A stretch of 64,000 nucleotides of DNA from the NCBI GenBank assembly GCA_016618085.1, contig JABLTG010000071.1, positions 1 to 64,000 of the forward strand, in the 5' to 3' direction. Shown here piece by piece: positions 44,518-56,929 of the stretch (positions within the stretch are counted from its first letter, which is position 1; each line of letters begins with the position of its first letter). The stretch comes from Neovahlkampfia damariscottae (Eukaryota; Heterolobosea; Selenaionea; Neovahlkampfiida; Neovahlkampfiidae). The notes under the pieces are model-generated. The model did not search any database, was not told the DNA's origin, and saw nothing but the letters and a program-made list of their open reading frames with translations. The position numbers and the translations under genes are program-made.

Positions 44518-45429
44518 ATGTCTGATTTTTTCACACCACTCATCAAGTCAAAGCCACTCAAAGGACAAGTAGCCATAATCACAGGTTCTTCAAGAGGGAT
44601 AGGTCGTGAAGTTGCTTTAGTTTTTGCTCAAGCTGGTTGTAATGTCGTTATCACTGGAAAATCAGACACCAAACAAAAAACATTAGAAGGAACAATTTAC
44701 ACAGTAGCAGAAGAATGTGAAAAATTTGGAATCAAAGCTTTACCAGTGAAACTAAACGTAAGAGATGTACAATCTGTTAATGATATGGTCGAAAAAGTGA
44801 TAAAAGAATTTGGCCGAGTTGATATTCTAATCAACAACGCAGGTAAGTAGTTTTTCAAAAATGAACTTTTATAAGGTGCTTTATGGTGGAAAAAAGTGAA
44901 AGATACACCAATGTCAAAATATGATTTGATTAATGAAGTGAATTCTAGAGGTACTTTTGCATGCACAAGTGCTGTTTTACCATATATGTTAAAACAAAAT
45001 TCTGGTAGAATTATCAACATGTCACCACCTATAGATTTAAAAGCTGTTTCTGGTAAAGTTGCTTATTTCATCAGTAAATTTGGAATGACATTACAAGTTC
45101 ATGGATTGGCTGACGAAGTAAAAGACACAAATATTGGTATTTATGCTTTATGGCCTGCTACTTTAATTGAAAGTTTTGCTACAAAAAATTTCAAAATGGG
45201 AGATGAATCCATTTGGAGAAAAGCTTCTATTTTATCAGATTGTTGTTTAAGTTTAGTGACATCCAAGGATAAAGAATTATCTGGAAAAGCTTTGATTGAT
45301 GAAGATTATTTGAGATCAATTGGAATGAATGATTTTAAGGTTTATCGAAAAAATCCAGATATTGAACCACCAAGAATTACAATCGCTCAAAAAATGGAAA
45401 GAGGTGGTAAAATTCCAAGTAAATATTAA
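44518..45429 (+). CDS. Short-chain dehydrogenase/reductase (HSDL2-like)
   Basis: Two exons (intron 44843-44874) give about 290 residues. The NAD(P)-binding motif GSSRGIGRE, NNAG after VDILI and the catalytic residues Asn/Ser (IINMSPP) and Tyr-x-x-x-Lys (AYFISKFGM) are all there. The N-terminal ITGSSRGIGREVALVFAQAG and the C-terminal LSGKALIDEDYLRS resemble HSDL2 and related peroxisomal/mitochondrial SDRs. There is no SCP2 domain and no clear targeting signal. The substrate is unknown. ATTGG 6 nt before the ATG. Confidence 0.75.
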
Positions 45430-45552
45430 ATTATTATTGTTTTTCTATTAATATTATCAAGAAAAAATGAGAAAAGAAATTTCTGCCCACTGAACAAAAC
45501 ATCAAGACGTTGTAAAAATTCAAAACGTAAAACTAAATTTTTTATGAAAATA

Positions 45553-48500
45553 CTAGAACAAGTATACTTCTTTCTTTCTATTTTGTTGTTTGTGCTTTGG
45601 TAGTTTTTTAAATTCTTCAATCTCCATTTTAAAAATTTCAACAAACTCTTCTTCACTCAAATATGTCTTTACCATTAAAAAATGAATAAATCTTACTTCT
45701 AATTTGGTTGCATCTACTCCCTCTGGTAACTCATCAGATAATAATTGATTGTAAGAATACGTAGTTCTTTGGTATTCATCCAAGATTTTTCTCGAATTCA
45801 ATAACTTCTTTTCAACTTTTGAATTTGAAGAAACCACCCAAGCTTGAAATAAAATGGAGAAATCTATCGGTTCTCCTTTAGATTTAACAACAAAAAGATT
45901 TTTGGCTTCAACTTTTTTTGTGTATTTTTCAGCCAATTCCAATGTGAATTTCCTTGAATAAAAACTTGATTTTTCACCAAACCAACAATAGACAATATCT
46001 CCATTGTGAAGAACATAAACATCTTCTTCATTTAAATTTGATTGTGAAAAATCATAAATTTCTGAATATTCAACAACTCCAGACTGTGCAAAAAAGTGAT
46101 ACAATTTCATTGGATTTCTAGAACCTGAGACAACAGTTTCCACATTGAAAGATTTCTTTAACAAAGATGAAATGTCATTTGATTCATCATTAATTATCAA
46201 TTTTTTATCAGAAATAGCTCCAACAACTTTTTTAGTGTACTCAATCTCTTCTTCAGTGCAGTGGTTTCCAATTCTAATGACAACTTCATTGTTTGTTTTG
46301 AAGATAAACACAGAGTTTGAATGAATGTAAACATAGTTTTTATCGATTCCTATAGCTCTAATAGCACCTGTATTAGATTTTCTGATTTCTAATACCTCCA
46401 TTGAATTTTGTTCATAATCGCTATGTTTTCCAAAATGAATGATGAAAGTATCAAACATTGAAAGGAAATGAGAAGTTTCTTGATGTTGTAATATGCGTAT
46501 TTGAACATTTTCTTCCTGTAAATTTTCAGCTAAATTGACACTTAAAAGTGCAGAAGAACCTTTATCATTTTTCGAAGAATTTGATCCTTGCCAAAAATAT
46601 ACAACATAATAGTACTTGTTTTTCTTCATATACTTGTATAAAATAATGTAACAATCACCTGAAAAGAATCTTCCATACATTTCTTTAGGATATTTTACTT
46701 TTTCAAATTCTTCAATTTTCCAAATCATAATCTCAGACGAATTTCCATCATTGATAATTTCTTGTTTTTCTTTTGATTTGAAATTGATCAAATCATCTGG
46801 AGAAATAGATTTTTGTTCCAATTTTCCTTGAAATTGATGTTAGAAATCTGAAAAATCCTACTTGAAACATTGGATGATGATTCCATTCCTACAGAACTTG
46901 CAGAGACATTTACTGGTAAAGCAGATGGAAAATCGGTGAACTTTTCTTTGAAAACAACAGTTTCTGCCATTTCAATATGTCTTGTTGTTGTTATCCAAAA
47001 TGGTCGATCTTCTAAGGATTCAAATTTCATTGCCATTTGCTTTGCCATCTTTTTGGATTCTGAATCTGAATTTTTTCCTTCCCAGACATGAATTTCATAA
47101 AAACAATCCAACACAAAAACAGCATCAGAAGTCAAAATATCTTTTGACATCAATTGATTTGTTGAAACCATCATTGAGTTACATTTTCCATTTTGAAAAG
47201 TAATTTTGTATAAGAATGTTTGTTTGTCAATAGTTTCTTCTTCTTCTTGATCTGTGATTCCATTGTCAAGAGGAACTTCTTGTATTTTTGGCTGTCCTGT
47301 TAATAATTTCCAAAATTCTTTGAACATTGTTGAATCTTCATCTTTTCCTTCATCCATAATAAAAGCTTTTGCATTTCCTGATCTTTCTTTCACTCTTAAA
47401 TTAGTTGTGACATCTAAACCTCTTGCCCTTTTGAACTTTGATGATTTCTTTCCATTCCATTGATAGATTTTCATTCCCGCATCCAACACAAATACATCAC
47501 TTGAATTCAATGATTCAATTGAAAACAAAACAACTCTTGAACGAATTCTTTTCTTTCCTTTGACTTGAATTAACATTAACACTTTTCCATTCTTCACATG
47601 AGTTGGATTGATGTCATTCAAAAACAATTCATCTTCATCAATTCTACCAGAGATTTCTGAAATTTTCATTAAATTTTCCAACTTTAAATTCATTGCTTCT
47701 TCTTTTTCTTCAATATCAGAAAATCTAAATTCGTGTTAATTTCGTGTTTTGTTTACTTGATATTCAATAATTTTGATTTTGTTTGAGACAAATCTGTAAT
47801 ATTCTTTGGTTGATGCCATAATCTCATTTGATCAATTTGAAAGGTGGAAAATAATTCTTTGAAATATTTGATTGTAAAATCAACTGGAATATCTTTGATT
47901 GACATGTAAAATGGTTTTGGTGTTTCTTTAACAATATATGGTTCTATATACATTTCATTATCATTCAAAGTTATTGAATTTGAATCAACAGCATTTTGAC
48001 CACTTTCCCCTCTTTCAAATCTAAAAAAATAATGATTAACACAAAAATTATATTTACTTGATCAAACAAGCGTTTGAAATTCCAACAATCATTTTGTTTC
48101 CTTTATAAAATTTAACAGACAAAATAGTTCCAAAATTTTTTTCAAAGAATGATGTAATTTCAGATTCTTTTTCTTTCTCTGGGATTGGATGAACAATTAT
48201 TCTAGTTTGATTCATTTCTCTGCCTTGAATCAATCCTAAATTCATCAAGTGATTTGAATTTTTTGAATCAGGTTCAACCAGTCCATCAAAGTAATCAAAC
48301 CATTCATCTTTAAAAATTTAAGTTCCCAAAATTCCATTTGATTACCTCTTTGTGATTCAATATTTGTTTTAAATAAGAATTTTTCATCATCTTTTGATGT
48401 AAATTCTAAATAAAAATAATCACTTCCTTGAAGATGCGTTCCTCTCACAGTCGGTGTTTTTGACACGGATTTCAAATCTAAAATGTATAGTCTCATTTGA

Positions 48501-50302
48501 GCAATAGTTGAATATCTAGAAGAAAAGAAAAATAAATGATCATTGATGTAGTATATCCAACGAGTATTCCATCCTCTGATTTTATTTCTTGCTTTCACAG
48601 CAAATAGAAATGTAGCTTGTAAAGGTTTTTCATTCTTGAAAGTTAATTCGATAATTTCTTACTTGATAATAAACTTTGATATTTTTGTTCATCAAAGAAA
48701 TCCAATGATCACGACTCTTTTGACTTTCACACATGAAATAATACATTTTTTCCTTTGTACAGATTTGCAGTCCAAAATTGTCTTCCTCTGAATTATCACT
48801 TAATTTTGCTTCATGAACTGCGAGTACTGATGAAAAAGGAATAGGATCTGATTTCTTTGAGATTTTTCTTGAATATTGGTTTAACAATATCTCACGATTC
48901 TTTATAGAAATCCAGAACTTGTCTCTTTTTTCAGGATCTTTTTCGTTGATGTGAAATAAAAATCCTTCATTTGAACTTCTGAGAAAGACACTTTCAGCTT
49001 CAGGTCTTTGTTTACCACCATCTTCTGATGATAATTCATAAACAGAAATCATATCATCAGTTTTTAAAGAAACAACATCTGGTGGGAAATCAAACCCTTT
49101 GAACCATTGTTCTGAAGACAAAGAAGGTTTTCCACTTGGAACTTTAGGATAGATATCTTCTTGAAAAATTGAAATCAATTTATCATCTTTTTTCATTTTT
49201 AAACTTGATTCTTTTCTTGGAACTGTCACTGAAATCGTTTGAATTTCTTTCCCGGTTAATTTCATAAAACTTCCAATTTCACATTTTTCCACATTATTGA
49301 ATCTTTGAGGAACCATTGCTACACCTGCTTGTGATAATTGAGATTTGAATTCACCTAAGAAATTGACACCAGAGCTGTCATTTGTTATTTCATAAAATTT
49401 AATATTGTTGTCTCCTTTACCAGCAAGGTACAATAAATTATTACCATGGTCCAAATAAGTCCAAAATAGTGTTGGTAAATCATCTATAGCATTTGTTTGG
49501 ATTGATGTTTCCAAGCTTTTTCTCATATCCCATAAGGATATTTCTCTTTTTCTCTGTGAACTGAAACCAACAGTGACAAACAAATCTTCATTTTTCAAAT
49601 TCCATTGTGTTCTAAACCCTTTATTACTTTCATGAACTTTTCCTTTCTATGAAAATACTTTTTAATTTTTGGTTATTTTACCATCATAACATTAGCTGCT
49701 CTTGGATCAATTATCCTCGCAAATTTATCACGAGATGAAGAAACAAAAGCTGATCCATCATTATTCCATGATATAGATTGTACTAAATCATCATGATTTC
49801 CAATGGTTTGAACTGGTTCTTGTGGATGATTGATATCCCATAATCGTAATTTAAAATCAAATGAGGAAGAAACAAGTACATCTGAAACAGTTGGATGAAA
49901 TTTGAACAAATTGATTTTCTTATCATGTTGTAAACTACAAATATCTTTGTCAATGTTTTCTTTCAAATCATCATTTGGAAGTTTCCAAAGTTTAACTGTG
50001 GCATCTATTGAACTTGTCGCTAAAATATTTGAAGCGAAAGGTGAAAACTGTGAATCAGTAATTCCAAGATTATGTCCATTAACTAAAAACGGATCAGAAG
50101 AAATTTTGTGTTTTGTATTTTTTCTGTGACCGACAAAAATTGAGTTGGAACCCCAAGGGATGGCAAAAAACTCTTCATTTGCTGAAATAATGTTTGAGTC
50201 ATTCCCGTTTTTCGTTTGTACCAAGTTTAAGTTTGTGTAATATTGGTTTTTGGCACAAACTGTTCCTAACAAGTTTTTAAACTTGGATTTGTGCACTGAC
50301 AT
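45553..50302 (-). CDS. Villidin: coronin WD40 + PH + gelsolin repeats + villin headpiece
   Basis: Roughly 1500 residues over at least seven introns of 32-47 nt. N-terminus: coronin-type WD40 (SVHKSKFKNLLGTVC, DATVKLWKLP, DFKLRLWDIN, DKFARIIDPRA). Then come two PH-like domains (SSNEGFLFHINEKDPEKRDKF..., ARNKIRGWNTRWIYYINDHL). A gelsolin-like series follows (RSRVVLFSIESLNSSDVFVL, IYQWNGKKSSKFKRARG, VFVLDCFYEIHVWEGKNSDSE), and finally a villin headpiece (LSEEEFVEIFKMEIEEFKKL, KHKQQNRKKEVYLF). This order is that of Dictyostelium villidin, a membrane-associated actin-linked protein. Note the headpiece has His where Trp is usual in the LPKWKQ core. ATTGG 15 nt upstream of the ATG at 50302. Confidence 0.85.
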
Positions 50303-50478
50303 CAGCAATTAGTGTTGATTGGTTCAATTTTGGTTAAATTTAGATTTTATACTTAAGAATATTAGAATTATTTTCGTGAATAATAGACATTTGTTGAGTT
50401 TTTATCCAATTTTTTTATCCAATCATTTTATATAGAAGTAGCAAATCATTTATCACCACAATTACAATTGAATAAGAA

Positions 50479-50841
50479 ATGAGTCAGCTAAGTACTCCGA
50501 GGACACAATTACAAAAAAAACAATCAATGTCATACCTGAAAGCACTTCCTCCAATTCCAAAGGAATGTGATTTTGATGATGAAGAAGATTTTGAAAATAT
50601 ACACGTAGATTCACCACCTCCAAATAGAGATCCACCACAACCACCTTTAAAATTAAGTTTAAAACCAACTTGGCCACCTGTAATTAATGAAAACTATGCC
50701 ACTCTCAATTCTGGAAGGAGAAAACCACCTTCCTTGCCTACACCTGTGAAGCAAAAATTACAAGAAGAAACTGAGAAAAAAGAAACTTTAGGATATATAG
50801 ATTTGATAGAGGAGAAAAAAAGAAACAGTGTAAAAGAATAG
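50479..50841 (+). CDS. Small Pro-rich, acidic adaptor-like protein
   Basis: 120 residues, no introns. The middle is Pro-rich (VDSPPPNRDPPQPPLKL, PTWPPVINENYATLNSG, RKPPSLPTPVKQ), giving several potential SH3 or WW ligands, with a Tyr in the NYATL context. The ends are charged. No folded domain is expected. The divergent box CCAATCA at 50419-50423 is 55 nt upstream. Confidence 0.5.
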   Translation: MSQLSTPRTQLQKKQSMSYLKALPPIPKECDFDDEEDFENIHVDSPPPNRDPPQPPLKLSLKPTWPPVINENYATLNSGRRKPPSLPTPVKQKLQEETEKKETLGYIDLIEEKKRNSVKE

Positions 50842-51037
50842 ATTTTTTTTTTTTTAAAAATTTAAATCAAATTTTTTTATTGAACACACAACAACAAGAT
50901 GCAAAAAAGAAATAGGTCATTTTTAACAGAAAAACAAGGTAAATTTACGAATTTCATTCATTAACTTTTTCAAGTTTTTTTTTCCTTTCACAAAAAAAAA
51001 AGTTGCAAATTTTTTTTAAAAGTTTTCATCAAAACAT

Positions 51038-51523
51038 TTATTTGTGTGAACACCAAGCACGATTTCCAAATTGACAGTCAATTTGTTTAAATCTTCTAGG
51101 TTCTCCATTTTGATTTTTACAATTTTCATCATGATATTGATATTCATATAAATAATCTTTGTCACAGTCACTCTTTCCATACCCACCATTTCTAAGTTTG
51201 CGGCAGATTCCCATTCTGTCGATTTTTAAAGTTCTTAATGATCCCATGGCGCAATTGCTAGCTTTAAAGTTACCAGCAGCCCAGTATTTCCCAGGAACAA
51301 CAATCTTAGTAGATCCTGAACAAACAGTTTTTGAAGAAACTGATCCCATATTAAAACAATCACGTTGATAACAACGTTGAGGTTGTTCATGAATAATTTG
51401 ATATTCTAATTGAGATGTTGAACAACCAGTACCTAAACTTTGCAAGATATGTTGGAATAAAGCAGCATAAGAAGTAGCAATTAACAATTGAAGAAAAAAG
51501 AAGATGAAGATTTTAGTAGACAT
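51038..51523 (-). CDS. Secreted Cys-rich protein
   Basis: 161 residues with a signal peptide (MSTKIFIFFFLQLLIATSYA). The mature chain has about ten Cys (GCSTS, RCYQRDC, VCSG, NCAMG, ICRKL, DCDK, NCKN, DCQF, WCSHK) and several Gly/Tyr-rich stretches. No known fold is recognised. It shares a CCAAT box with the divergent SDR. Likely released or vacuolar. Confidence 0.55.
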   Translation of the reverse strand: MSTKIFIFFFLQLLIATSYAALFQHILQSLGTGCSTSQLEYQIIHEQPQRCYQRDCFNMGSVSSKTVCSGSTKIVVPGKYWAAGNFKASNCAMGSLRTLKIDRMGICRKLRNGGYGKSDCDKDYLYEYQYHDENCKNQNGEPRRFKQIDCQFGNRAWCSHK

Positions 51524-51539
51524 TTGAAAAGCTCCGGTG

Positions 51540-51544
51540 ATTGG
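51540..51544. promoter_or_regulatory. Shared CCAAT box, secreted protein and SDR genes
   Basis: TGATTGGAC is 16 nt from the minus-strand ATG at 51523 and 75 nt from the plus-strand ATG at 51620. It is the only match to the pentamer between the two genes. Confidence 0.5.
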
Positions 51545-51619
51545 ACAGTCTTGGTTCTAATTTATCATTCACTGACGTTAGAAAGTTGGTTTGAAAAGTT
51601 TTCACACAAAAAAAACAAA

Positions 51620-52363
51620 ATGGAAGAAAAAGTAGCTGTGATTGTAGGAATAGGTCCTGGTATTGGAAGTGCATTAGCTCATAAGTTTGCTTTTGAAAAT
51701 TATACTGTAATTTTAATTTCAAGGAGTAAAAAAAATCTGTTACCAGTAAAAGAGTCAATCGAAGAAAAAGGAGGTAAAGCGTATTATTATGCAATAGATG
51801 CTTCAAATGAAACAGAAATTGAAGAAACTTTTACAAATATAAGAAAGTTACACGGAAATCCATCTGTTTTAATTTATAACGCAGCAGCCAGGAGGTTTAA
51901 GAAACAAACTTTATTGGAAACATCAACAACAGAGTTTAAAAAATTCTGGGAAATCAACACATTAGGTGCTTTTCTTTGTTGTAAACAAGTTGTTGGTGAT
52001 ATGATTGAAAAAAAAAAAGGAACAATCTTATTTACTGGAGCCACTTCATCTATCAGAGGAAGTGAAGGTCTTATGTCTTTTTCTGTTGGAAAATTTGGTT
52101 TAAGATCATTAGCTGGTTCATTGGCCAGAGAATTATGGTCAAAAGGGATACACGTGGCTCATATTATAATTGATGGAGCCGTTGATAAAGAAATGATCAG
52201 AAAATTTGCAAAGAAACAGTTTAATGTGGACAATGATGATTTCTTTTTGAAACCTGAAAAAATAGCCAATGAATATTGGAATATTCATTGTCAAGATAAA
52301 TCAACTTGGACCTTGGAAATGGATTTAAGACCAAATATTGAAAAAATATATTCGTCTTTGTAA
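51620..52363 (+). CDS. SDR-fold protein with Phe in place of the catalytic Tyr
   Basis: 247 residues from the ATG of MEEKVAVIVGIGPGIGSAL. The cofactor loop is GIGPGIGS, NAAAR replaces the usual NNAG, and TGATSSIRG supplies Ser. The motif expected as Y-x-x-x-K reads FSVGKFGLRSL, so Tyr is replaced by Phe. Bacterial SDRs with the same GATSS..G...F...K and GIHVAHIIIDG features exist, and this protein belongs with them. Its chemistry may differ from a normal reductase. Confidence 0.65.
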   Translation: MEEKVAVIVGIGPGIGSALAHKFAFENYTVILISRSKKNLLPVKESIEEKGGKAYYYAIDASNETEIEETFTNIRKLHGNPSVLIYNAAARRFKKQTLLETSTTEFKKFWEINTLGAFLCCKQVVGDMIEKKKGTILFTGATSSIRGSEGLMSFSVGKFGLRSLAGSLARELWSKGIHVAHIIIDGAVDKEMIRKFAKKQFNVDNDDFFLKPEKIANEYWNIHCQDKSTWTLEMDLRPNIEKIYSSL

Positions 52364-52530
52364 ACTTCATTTTTTTGATTCCAAAAAAAAGCATTTGACT
52401 TTATTTGATTGGATAATTATCAAAAGTGAATAATTGTCATAATTATTCTTAATTCTGTTTGAAGTTTTGTTAAATGTTCACAAAATATTGCTTAAAATTG
52501 ATTGGTCAAATACCTTTTTATTTGCACCTC

Positions 52531-53222
52531 ATGAAAGAGCGAAATTCAATCTCCAATAAATGTGAAGAAAAAGATGATTTGGAATTTAATTCTAATTTAA
52601 AAGTTCTTGATTTCCCAAAAAATAGTAAAATAAAAAAAGATGTAAAAATTTAGACACTGTTGTTTGGAAAAAATCAAATCAAGATTCATCAGATTATTTT
52701 GATGACTTTGATGATTTTTTAGAGTTTTATTGTGAAGAATTATTGACGGATTTTAAAAACAAAAAGAACAGAGAATATCTTCTTGTGACATTCAAAAATT
52801 TGATTGAATTTTGGAAAATCACACCAACTCCTTTTGATGAAAAATTTTTGTTTCAAAATAATATTAGATACGTTCGTAAAAAAAATAGAAAAATTTGGAT
52901 TGATGAAATCATTGAAGGCTTTCATATTGGTGATTTACCGAAAAAATTATCTGTGATGCTTGATGATCTTTTCTCACTTAGAAAAATAGGAATTTCACCT
53001 TCAAATGAAGAACTTTTTAATATCATTCAACAAGAAATGGTAACATCTCAAGAATTCAAAGATGAATGTCAAAGTTATTTTCCCCAAAGGAGTGAAAAAG
53101 TATACTCTCAAGAATTCAAAAAATATGATCCAAAAATCATAATGGAAGATGATATTTTGATGGACGCAATTCAAGAAATTAAAGAAATCAACAGAAAAGA
53201 AAAAAATCAAGAATTTTTGTAA
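52531..53222 (+). CDS. Hypothetical protein, single 29-nt intron
   Basis: A first exon from the ATG at 52531 (MKERNSISNKCEEKDDLEF) joins over GTAAAA...AATTTAG to NTVVWKKSNQDSSDYFDDFD and the longer second part (LVTFKNLIEFWKITPTPFDE, IDEIIEGFHIGDLPKKL, EFKDECQSYFPQ). It is an all-helical, charged cytosolic protein of about 220 residues. No domain recognised. ATTGG 25 nt upstream. Confidence 0.45.
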
Positions 53223-53232
53223 AATAAATCAT

Positions 53233-55764
53233 TTATTTTTTTTTTGCATATTGAGCAAGTAAATCAGTAATATGTGCAATAAATTTATTAAGTTCACCAA
53301 TTTTTCTTTCCTTTTCAATAATTTCTTCTTTTAAATTAGTTACTGTTTTTTCAGAATATCTTTTGAAATCATCAAAATTTTGAATTTCAGCAACAAAATC
53401 TTTTGTTTGAGCAGTCAATTTTGTCTTGATGAATTCATTTTCATTTTTCAATTTTTTCATTTCAATTTCATATTTTGATAATTCAATTCCTGATTTCATT
53501 CTTTCAGTATCAATTAATTCATTCAATTTTACAATTTCTTCATCATATTTCGTTTTTAATTTTGAAATATCTTCTTCTGTTATTTTTTGAATTTGTTGAC
53601 TTTTTTGCAAATCTTCAATTTTTTCTTGTAATTTCTTGATCTTTGATGATTGGTCAATATTGACATCCACAATTTCAACATTTAACTTTTCAGTTGATTG
53701 TAACTTCTTTTTAAGTTCATTTTTTGTTTGATTGAAAATATTAACTGTTTCATTCAATTCTGAAATTTCATTCATTTGTACATCATTTTGTTTGGTTAAT
53801 CTTTCAATAGTCAATTGTTTTTCATTTAATTCCTTATCCAAAATATTATTAAATTGTTCTTTTGATTTTAATTGTTTCATTAAACTATCATTTTCTTCTT
53901 CAAATTTAGCTACTTTAGTTTTAAGTTTTTGAACATGTTTTTCAACAACATGATTTGTTTCTTCTAATTCTTGATTCTTTTTTAATAATTCATCAATTTG
54001 TAATTGTTGTAAATCTTCTAATACTTCTTCTGTAGGTGTCAATTTTTCAAAAATTTCATCTTCAGATTTTGTTTCTTCAATAACTTTTTGTTCTTGATCA
54101 ACAGATTCAGATTCAATGCTTGATGTTGATTGTTCATTTTTTTCAATAGATTCTTGTGGAACTTGAAAACTTGAAAGATTATCTAAAAAGATACTTGATC
54201 CAAATACTGAAATTGAACTTCCTGTCAGATCAAAACTATCAGAAATTTTTTTAACTTTTTTTTCTTCAAAAAGACTTTCTGTCATTGGAACAACCATCCA
54301 ATTTTTATCTTCAAGATTAAATGAAGGTAATTCTTGATCCACATTAAATGATGAATAATCAACCAATGGTATTTTATTTTGAAATCCTGAAATCAAATCA
54401 TGTGGAAGAATACCATTTGAAATCAATTTTGATCTTGTTTCATTTTCCTCTTTGATGATTCTGTTTAAATCAAAATTATTCAAAAGTTTCAAAAATTCTT
54501 CTTGAAATGCTTTTCTTCTTTGTATTTCAACTAAAATTGATGTATAATCTTCTTTTAAATGATTTGCTAATTTCAATTGTTTGTAAAGATGAGAGTTGTG
54601 AATAGAATTCGCTAAATCTTTGTGCATTTTGATAGATCTTGAATTATTTTCAATTTTTGATTTGATTTGCATCAATTTTTCCCAGTAAATGATGAACTCT
54701 GCAGTAAATGCATTTTTCTTTTCAACAAATTCTTTTTCTATTTCTTTCATATCTGAGTCTATCAAAGAAAGTGTAACATCAATATTTGTCAATTCTGAAA
54801 TTAAATTTTCAATTTTCTCTTCTTCATCAATTGTAAAATCAGATACTTTTTTCAATTCATTTTCAAAATTCATCATATTTTCAAGGAATGGTGATAAAAT
54901 TTTTTTTTCTTCTTCTTTGAGTGCCATAGCCTTTGAAATGTTTGTTTCAATCATATTTTTGAAATTGATATTTTCAAAAGATGGATATATTTCACAACAG
55001 ATCTGTTTTAACATCAAATCTTGTTTAACTATTCAAAAATCATCATTAGGAAAAATAAAAAAAACTTACTGATTCTTTCTTTAGTTTCTCTGAAGAATTT
55101 TTCAGCATCTTTCAATTCAATGAGTTCAAATAAGTTTTTAGCTTTCTTGTTTTTCAAAGGGATGTCTATTGGTGTTGATTTCAACTGTAAAAAACAAGGT
55201 TAAAAAATAAAATAAATTCTTACCTCAAAAATGGTTTTTTCGAGTTCAAGTTCATCAACGAATTTCTTTGATTCTGCAACTAATTGTTTGGTAGTTTTGC
55301 TTTCATTTTCTTGTTCTCTGAAACACTTTAATCTAAATTTTTTGTTTTTACGTTTTTAAGGAATTTACGTATAAATTTAAAGCTTTGAGCGAGTTATATT
55401 GATAATCTTGTAACTCTTTCATTTTTTTACAATTATCAAATCTTTTGAAAAAAACACTTTGGACTTGTTTGAAGTAATTTTCTTTTCTTCTTAAATGTTC
55501 AACGTGTTGATGGATATCAACTCCAAAATCGTTGTTGACTTTTTCTGTTTTTACACTTTCATTTACTTGATTTTCTTTGATGTACAATTTCTTTTCATTT
55601 GAGAAAAGAAAACAAACTTCTTCGGATTCGAGAAAAGTTCGAATTCTTTCTCCTTCTCTTGTTATTATGGTATTTTGATGATCAATAGTGGTGAGATAAT
55701 CATCAAATTCTTGTGATGTGTAAAATTGATGAGTTTCTGTTGTTGTAACGTTGAACAACTTCAT
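53233..55764 (-). CDS. ATG11/FIP200-like autophagy scaffold (tentative)
   Basis: About 780 residues from four exons, with ATG at 55764. The first 65 residues look like a ubiquitin-like domain ending EEVCFLFSNEKK, as FIP200 and ATG11 do. Next come helical segments including STPIDIPLKNKKAKNLFELI and FRETKERINLMLKQI, which recall the ATG17-like region, then a long coiled coil. A linker holds SFDLTGSSISVFGSSIFLD and DKNWMVVP. No C-terminal claw domain is present. Autophagy role is an inference from layout. TGATTGG lies 73 nt upstream, and the 3' end is 10 bp from the convergent gene. Confidence 0.45.
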
Positions 55765-55931
55765 TCTTCTTTCAATCTAAAAATAAATTTGGCCTGACCT
55801 ATAAAATCAACTTGAAGCTTCAATTGAACTTTTTTTGATTGGATCAAAATGGTAATTTATTGAGCCTAATTCAGATCTAAAAAGAAAAAAAGTGCTTTGT
55901 TTTTTTAAACTGAAAAACAAGAATCATTTTA

Positions 55932-56929
55932 TTAAAACTTTTTTTTTATTTCATTTTCCAAAGAAACTGTATCTTTTGCAAAGACTCTAATACCTTCTGA
56001 CAACTTTTCAGTTGCCATTTCATCTTCATTCATTGCCCATCTGAATGAACTTTCAGTGTAAACTATTTTTTCAAGAGTTTCAGCTTTTGCTTTTTCGACA
56101 CTTAATTTTTGAGTCAATTCTTTGTCATTTTTTGCCAATTGTGAAAGTAAAGCAGGACTGATAGTCAATAAATCAATTCCAGCAAGTTGTGTAATTTCAT
56201 CAACATTTCTAAATGAAGCTCCCATAACAACAGTTTTATAATCAAAATTTTTGTAATAATTATAAATTTGAGTCACTGAAAGAACTCCTGGATCTTCATG
56301 TGGTGCATATGAATCTTTGTTGAATTTCTTTTTATTCCAATCTAAAATTCTACCAACAAATGGACTTACTAAAGTTGATTTTGCTTCAGCTGCAGCAATT
56401 GCTTGAGCCAAAGAAAACATTAATGTCATATTCACATGTATTCCTTCTTTTTCTAAGATTTCAGCTGCTTGAATTCCTTCCCATGTTGAAGCTATTTTAA
56501 TTAAAATTCTGTCTGAATCAATTCCTGCATTTTTATACAATTCAATGATTTTTCTTGCTTTTTCAACAGTGGACTTTGTATCAAAACTTAATCTTGCATC
56601 AATTTCAGTTGAAACTTGGAAAGTTAATTTTTTTTTGAATAAGTTGACCAACCTCTTCCTGGAATAATTTTTAAAATTTCTACTCCAAAATTGACGAATA
56701 ATTTATCCATGCACAATGAAAGTTGTTCTTCTTTTGTTAATTTATCATTTTCTTTTGCAAATTTAATAGCATCATCAACGAGGAATTCATATTCTTTTAA
56801 TTGAGCTGCTTTGTAAATTAAACTTGGATTTGTTGTTGCATCCTGTGGTTTATATTCTTTGATAGAATTAATTTCACCTGTATCTGCGACAATTTGTGTT
56901 AATTTTCTGAGTTGTTCGAGTTGTGACAT
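55932..56929 (-). CDS. TAL1: Transaldolase
   Basis: Two exons (about 38-nt intron) give about 320 residues. N-terminal [14 protein letters not shown], the Schiff-base Lys in [20 protein letters not shown], then [35 protein letters not shown] and [23 protein letters not shown] are diagnostic of the TalB-type enzyme. It moves a dihydroxyacetone unit between sedoheptulose-7-phosphate and glyceraldehyde-3-phosphate in the pentose phosphate pathway. Box at 56961-56965, 31 nt upstream. Confidence 0.93.
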
